From an uncultured Collinsella sp. (GTDB lineage: Bacteria > Actinomycetota > Coriobacteriia > Coriobacteriales > Coriobacteriaceae), in NCBI GenBank assembly GCA_902475865.1, contig CABSBK010000041.1, forward strand, positions 1 through 7,745: 7,745 nucleotides of DNA, given 5' to 3'. Numbering within the stretch: position 1 is the first letter of the stretch; every line of letters starts with the position of its first letter. Made by a program: the position numbers and the translations under genes. Of the stretch, positions 5,292 through 7,745 are shown piece after piece. The notes beneath the pieces were generated by a model, which was not told the origin of the DNA, did no database searches, and worked only from the letters and a program-made list of their open reading frames with translations.

Positions 5292-7745
5292 ATGTTTACT
5301 CCGCTTATCACTCATGATCTGGACGGTGCCGCGCTGGCGGCGCCTGTCAATGCTGCGCGCTGCAACGGTGCCGCGTACAAAACACGCACGATCGACGACC
5401 TTTGCATTAAGGACAATCGCCTGCGCGCCGCTATCGAGGGCACGGGACACTTGCTGTTCGACGGCGGCATGGGCACCATGCTGCAGGCGGCCGGCATGAA
5501 GGCCGGCGCCCTGCCCGAGTTGCTCAACTTTGAGGAGCCCCAGGTCATTACCAATATTCAGCGTCAGTACGTCGAGGCCGGCTGTGACGTGATCACCGCC
5601 AACACCTTTGGCGCCAACGCCCACAAGCTCGACGGCGCCGCCACCGTGGCAGACGTCTTTGCCGCGGCAGTCACCTGCGCCCGCGAGGCCGGCGCCCGCT
5701 ACGTCGCCGGCGACATCGGCCCCATCGGCGCCCTGCTGCGCCCCCTGGGCACCCTCAGCTTTGACGAGGCCTACGACCTCTTTGCCGAGGAGGTGCGCGC
5801 CGGCGTCGCCGCGGGTGTGGACCTCTTTATTATCGAGACTATGACCGACCTGGCCGAGATCAAGGCGGCAGTCCTCGCCTGCCGCGAGAACTCCGACTTG
5901 CCCGTCTTTGCCACCATGACCTTTGAGGAAGACGGCCGCACCTTCTTGGGCACGAGCCCCGAGGTCGCCGCCATCACCCTCGACGCTATCGGCACCGACG
6001 TTTTGGGCATCAACTGCAGCCAGGGACCGGCCGAGCTCCGAGGACTCGCCGCACGCATGCTCACCGTCACCGACAAACCCGTTATGGTGCAGGCCAATGC
6101 GGGACTGCCCCGCGTGGACGATGACGGCAATACCGTCTTTGATATCCAGGCACCCGAATACGCCGAGGCCGTCGCCGGCATGATTGAGGACGGCGTGAGC
6201 GTCGTGGGCGGTTGCTGCGGCACCACGCCGGCGCACATGGCGGCTCTACGCACGCTTATCGACAACCACACGCCCAGCCCACGCCATCGCAAGCCCAGTA
6301 TGTCGGTCACGAGCGCCCAGACGGTCGTGGACCTCCCCTGCGACGGCCACAAGATTGCCGTCATCGGCGAGCGCATCAATCCCACCGGCAAAAAGCGCCT
6401 GCAGCAGGCCCTACGCGACGGCGACCTGGACTACGTCGTGAGCCAGGGCATCAGCCAGCAGGAGCAGGGCGCCGACATCCTGGACGTCAACGTGGGCCTG
6501 CCCGAGATCGACGAGGTCAAGATCATCCAACAGGCGACCGAGCAGCTCCAGGGCTCCACGCTGTTGCCGTTGCAGATCGACTCCACCAACCCCGCAGCCG
6601 TCGAGGCAGCCGTGCGCCGCTACGCCGGCAAGCCCATCATCAACTCGGTCAATGGCAAGCAGCAGATCATGGATGAGATCTTTCCGCTGGTCGCCCACTA
6701 CGGCACCAACGTCGTCGGCCTCACGCTCGACGAAGGCGGCATCCCCGATACCGCCGAGGCCCGCTTCGCCATCGCCGAGCGCATCGTGACCGAGGCTGCC
6801 CGTTACGGCATCGGACCGGACCGTATCCTCATCGACTGCCTGGTCATGACTGCCTCGACCAATCAACGCCAGGCCGAGCAGATCCTGCGCGCCATGTCCC
6901 TGTGCAAGGAGCGTCTGGGCGTCAAATGTGCGCTCGGCGTGTCGAACATCAGCTTTGGCCTGCCCGCCCGCCCGCTGCTGGGCTCGGTCTTTTTGGCTGC
7001 CGCCTTCGGCGCGGGCCTGGACGCCCCCATCATGAACCCGGGCTCCAAGCGCTTTATGGATACCGTCTACAGCTATCGCGTCTTGAGCGTTGAGGACGAG
7101 GGCTCGACCGGATACATCGAGCGCTATGCCGGCTGGACCGATCCGTACAAGATCGCCGCGAACCCGACGGCGGCCCAGGCGGTATCGACCGACGCCGCGC
7201 CCGCTGCTGGCACCGCCGGCACCGACGGCAACGACGACCCGATCCGTCGCATGGTCGTCTCGGGCCGCAAAGGCGAGATCGCGGCCGAGACCGAGCGTCT
7301 GCTGGCAGATCACGACGCCATGGACCTCATCAACAATCACTTTATCCCCGCCCTTGACGAGGTTGGCGTCCTCTTTGACCAGGGAAAGTTCTTCTTGCCG
7401 CAGCTCATGGCCGCGGCCGAGGCCGCGCGCGTGGGCTTTGACACCATTAAGCGGCTGATGCCCGCCGGCGAGATTGCCGATAAGGGCAAGATCTGCGTGG
7501 CCACCGTGAAGGGCGACATCCACGACATCGGTAAGAACATCGTCAAGATGCTGCTCGACAACTACGGCTACACCGTCTTTGACCTAGGCCGCGACGTCGA
7601 CCCGCAAGAGGTGCTCAAGACCGTACAGGAGCGTGACATCAAACTCGTCGGTCTCTCGGCGCTTATGACTACCACGGTCGTCGCCATGGAGGAGACCATC
7701 AAGCTGCTTCATGCCGAGGTGCCAGGCGTCAAGATCATCGTAGGC
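5292..7745 (+). CDS. metH: Cobalamin-dependent methionine synthase, 3' end outside the window (818 aa seen)
   Basis: Transfers the methyl group of 5-methyl-tetrahydrofolate via methylcobalamin to homocysteine. Domains in order: a homocysteine-binding barrel at about 45-325, with zinc-ligand cysteines Cys242 (GINCSQGP) and Cys308-Cys309 (GGCCGTTP); a pterin-binding domain at about 350-615, with GERINPTG at 359-366, DVNVG at 398-402 and GVSNISFGLP at 549-558; an Ala/Thr/Gly-rich linker at about 621-648; the B12 cap domain at about 650-725 (FFLPQLMAAAEAAR); and the B12-binding domain from about 730, with GDIHDIGKN at 741-749, where His744 is the lower cobalt ligand, and SALMTTT at 789-795. The reading frame is open to the last base. 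The start at 5292 is fixed by AGGAG (5281-5285), 6 bases upstream and overlapping the previous stop. It gives about 45 residues before the barrel that most homologues lack. The C-terminal activation module is probably absent, since the preceding gene supplies it; the window ends too soon to prove this. Confidence 0.97.
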   Translation, partial: MFTPLITHDLDGAALAAPVNAARCNGAAYKTRTIDDLCIKDNRLRAAIEGTGHLLFDGGMGTMLQAAGMKAGALPELLNFEEPQVITNIQRQYVEAGCDVITANTFGANAHKLDGAATVADVFAAAVTCAREAGARYVAGDIGPIGALLRPLGTLSFDEAYDLFAEEVRAGVAAGVDLFIIETMTDLAEIKAAVLACRENSDLPVFATMTFEEDGRTFLGTSPEVAAITLDAIGTDVLGINCSQGPAELRGLAARMLTVTDKPVMVQANAGLPRVDDDGNTVFDIQAPEYAEAVAGMIEDGVSVVGGCCGTTPAHMAALRTLIDNHTPSPRHRKPSMSVTSAQTVVDLPCDGHKIAVIGERINPTGKKRLQQALRDGDLDYVVSQGISQQEQGADILDVNVGLPEIDEVKIIQQATEQLQGSTLLPLQIDSTNPAAVEAAVRRYAGKPIINSVNGKQQIMDEIFPLVAHYGTNVVGLTLDEGGIPDTAEARFAIAERIVTEAARYGIGPDRILIDCLVMTASTNQRQAEQILRAMSLCKERLGVKCALGVSNISFGLPARPLLGSVFLAAAFGAGLDAPIMNPGSKRFMDTVYSYRVLSVEDEGSTGYIERYAGWTDPYKIAANPTAAQAVSTDAAPAAGTAGTDGNDDPIRRMVVSGRKGEIAAETERLLADHDAMDLINNHFIPALDEVGVLFDQGKFFLPQLMAAAEAARVGFDTIKRLMPAGEIADKGKICVATVKGDIHDIGKNIVKMLLDNYGYTVFDLGRDVDPQEVLKTVQERDIKLVGLSALMTTTVVAMEETIKLLHAEVPGVKIIVG

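Noticed and set aside
4683..6236. A 517-codon open frame on the minus strand across the activation gene and metH
   Set aside because: It spans the boundary of two well-supported genes, has a Gly/Ala/His-rich composition without domains, and is explained by codon bias.
6411..7523. A 370-codon open frame on the minus strand within metH
   Set aside because: Antisense shadow of the pterin and cap domains; no ribosome site or recognisable motif.

Overview
The window looks like chromosomal DNA of a high-GC anaerobic gut bacterium. A Coriobacteriia member such as Collinsella fits best. This is inferred from the GC-rich codon use (third positions mostly G or C), a type III glutamine synthetase, a flavodoxin-ferredoxin fusion of the kind common in strict anaerobes, and a methionine synthase whose reactivation domain is a separate gene. 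No ribosomal or other marker RNA is present to settle the taxonomy.

Layout. (a) 1-166: the left edge holds a 20-base stretch that looks like the 3' end of a tRNA (T-stem strand, acceptor strand, discriminator and CCA) without the rest of a tRNA, followed by a strong + strand hairpin terminator. (b) 167-928, minus strand: an EFR1-type protein with a flavodoxin-like N-terminus and two 4Fe-4S clusters at the C-terminus. (c) 1108-3195, minus strand: a complete type III glutamine synthetase (GlnN, 695 residues) with its own terminator at 1053-1083, so the EFR1 gene is probably a separate transcription unit. (d) 3196-3621: a 426-base divergent intergenic region. Its glnN side can fold into three consecutive hairpins, the first of which also contains GlnR-like half-sites. 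Its metF side has an 8-bp perfect inverted repeat and a -10-like element. (e) 3622-7745, plus strand: a tightly packed methionine/one-carbon operon of metF, a stand-alone MetH reactivation-domain protein (overlapping the metF stop as TAATG), and metH (9 bases later, cut by the window end within its B12 domain).

How the genes work together. MetF reduces methylene-tetrahydrofolate to methyl-tetrahydrofolate. MetH moves the methyl group through cobalamin to homocysteine, giving methionine. The small middle protein probably reactivates oxidised cobalamin on MetH by reductive methylation from S-adenosylmethionine, a job done by a fused C-terminal domain in E. coli MetH. The minus-strand glnN assimilates ammonia. 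The EFR1 protein is a likely low-potential electron carrier or reductase whose partner cannot be read from the sequence. Nothing here is clearly an unknown system. The best candidates for new biology are the structured glnN leader with its nitrogen-regulator-like sites, the possible integration scar at the left edge, and the cysteine motif on the reactivation protein.
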